The position numbers and the translations under genes were made by a program. From Candidatus Sumerlaeota bacterium (GTDB taxonomy: Bacteria; Sumerlaeota; Sumerlaeia; MWCT01): 22,300 nt of DNA. The notes under the pieces are model-generated. The model was given only the letters and a program-made list of their open reading frames with translations. It did not search any database and was not told the origin of the DNA. Positions 21,311-22,300 of this stretch are shown one piece after another. The stretch spans positions 1-22,300 of the forward strand of contig JAPLSR010000235.1 in assembly GCA_026398545.1 (NCBI GenBank), read 5' to 3'. The first letter of the stretch is position 1, and each line of letters starts with the position of its first letter.

Positions 21311-22300
21311 TCACCTCTCACCAGCAACGTCCTTTTCACATTTTAAAATGATGCAATCCTTCACACCCATGCGCAGATGGGACACGGGTGTGCAGTGCCA
21401 TTCCCGCCCAAGCCAGATGGCTGACCACGTCTCCGGCAAATCCCATTTCACCGGCTGACCCCAGTATTCCACAACAAGCCAGAGGCGACGGGCGGAGGAG
21501 AGCTCTTCCTGCCCACTTATGAGACGTTTTGAGGCAATCATACGTTCCTGCAAAAGGAGATTCGGCGTGTTGATGAGATATTGCCTGTAAGCCGGCAGAT
21601 AAATAATCATGGGGAAATAGGAAAATTTATTCGTGTGCAGGATAGGTTCGCCCGGCGCCGCTGCCTCCTTCAGGACTCGCGACAGGGGCAGAGAGACGTC
21701 TCTGACATCCACCGAGAGATAGTTGACCGTTGAGACAAAGAGGCAAAGGGCAAGATATGCGATGCTTACTGTCCTTAAAAGACGTGAGGAAATCTCCATC
21801 ATACCCCGTCCGATAACGTAAAAAATAAGCGGGAGATAGATGATGAAACAACGCGGGTAAAAGCGCCCGCGCATGAGCAGATGTATCATTATAAGAATAA
21901 AACCCACTCCCAGAATGGAAATCGACAAACGTAATATTCGCGGCTCTAACCTCAGTGTATAAAGTCCATAGAATAATAACACCAGCACAAAGAAGAAAAA
22001 TAAAATCCACCCCGGCGTCCCAAAAGAAACCCACGGCGTGACGCCGCCAAACGTCTGAGTGAAATATTCCACAATCATCCTTGAAAAATGGCTGAGGTGA
22101 GACTGGGCATGTTTCCCGCCAAGCGTGCCGGAGAGTAGATGTTCACTAAAGGTTTCATACCACGGGAGGTATAGTATGAAGATGAACAGGGCGGTCCGTA
22201 ATGTATCCATGAATCCCTGGAAAAGTCTAAGGCACAGCGGGCGGTCGCCATAAAAAATTGAGCGCTCCCACATGATAAATATTAAAAGACCGATGACAAA
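21311..22300 (-). CDS. Membrane protein, probable GT-C (PMT/ArnT-like) glycosyltransferase, N-terminus outside window
   Basis: The frame runs to the window edge, so the N-terminal part is missing; an internal ATG at 22273 is not a likely start. About 329 residues are seen. There are several membrane segments (TALFIFILYLPWYETF, WILFFFFVLVLLFYGLYTL, ILGVGFILIMIHLLM, CFIIYLPLIFYVIGRGMMEI), then a soluble C-terminal domain of about 120 residues. The YLPWYETFSEHL loop and the RGRFYPRCFIIYLPLIFYVI helix recall polyprenyl-phosphate-sugar glycosyltransferases (family 39 type), where an Arg/Tyr-bearing helix near the end of the membrane part is common. The catalytic acidic loop would be in the missing part, so the family is only probable. 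It converges with the SpeE-like gene across 37 bases. Confidence 0.7.
   Translation of the reverse strand, partial: FVIGLLIFIMWERSIFYGDRPLCLRLFQGFMDTLRTALFIFILYLPWYETFSEHLLSGTLGGKHAQSHLSHFSRMIVEYFTQTFGGVTPWVSFGTPGWILFFFFVLVLLFYGLYTLRLEPRILRLSISILGVGFILIMIHLLMRGRFYPRCFIIYLPLIFYVIGRGMMEISSRLLRTVSIAYLALCLFVSTVNYLSVDVRDVSLPLSRVLKEAAAPGEPILHTNKFSYFPMIIYLPAYRQYLINTPNLLLQERMIASKRLISGQEELSSARRLWLVVEYWGQPVKWDLPETWSAIWLGREWHCTPVSHLRMGVKDCIILKCEKDVAGER

Noticed and set aside
1..22300. tRNA, rRNA, CRISPR array or insertion sequence
   Set aside because: Scanning by eye found no cloverleaf with a T-loop, no regular spaced repeats and no transposase. This was not a software search, so a small RNA could be missed.

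Overview
The window reads as chromosomal DNA of a diderm (Gram-negative type) bacterium. The support is an exported cell-wall amidase with a signal peptide, the lipid II flippase MurJ, MlaE/MlaF-type lipid transport genes and an HslV protease subunit. The phylum cannot be fixed from the sequence. The fused genes, decayed microsatellite-like tracts and many unrecognised genes fit an uncultivated lineage, but that is an impression. I found no phage, IS element, CRISPR, rRNA or tRNA.

The genes form eight blocks that alternate in strand. (1) 2-1106 (+): the tail of an unrecognised membrane protein, then an unrecognised protein with four Cys. (2) 1136-4867 (-): a two-domain family 2 glycosyltransferase with a clear terminator, a DUF4160/DUF2442 pair and an N-acetylmuramoyl-L-alanine amidase. 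(3) 5147-9090 (+): a fused nucleotidyltransferase/galactokinase-like sugar kinase, then an N-acylglucosamine 2-epimerase family enzyme. (4) 9126-10698 (-): a Nudix hydrolase and an EamA transporter. (5) 10906-13839 (+): a YfhO-type membrane protein and HslV. (6) 13988-17562 (-): murJ, mlaE (with a STAS domain) and mlaF. (7) 17768-21273 (+): a small AT-rich membrane protein and a large membrane/spermidine-synthase-like/TPR protein. (8) 21311-22300 (-): the C-terminal part of a probable GT-C membrane glycosyltransferase, cut by the window edge.

Most of the window serves the cell envelope: wall remodelling, lipid II export, outer-membrane lipid transport, glycan synthesis and sugar activation. 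The most interesting unit is block 3. One polypeptide carries a GlmU-like nucleotidyltransferase and a GalK-like kinase, and the next gene is a sugar 2-epimerase. Together they could take a free sugar to a nucleotide sugar. The glycosyltransferase next door is divergently transcribed and could use that product. The kinase has Arg where galactokinases have a sugar-binding Glu, so galactose is probably not its substrate.

A second notable feature is a 33-nt direct repeat (31/33 identical) that encodes the same C-terminal peptide in two unrelated neighbouring genes. A third is a set of short decayed repeats close to gene starts, one of them inside a coding region.
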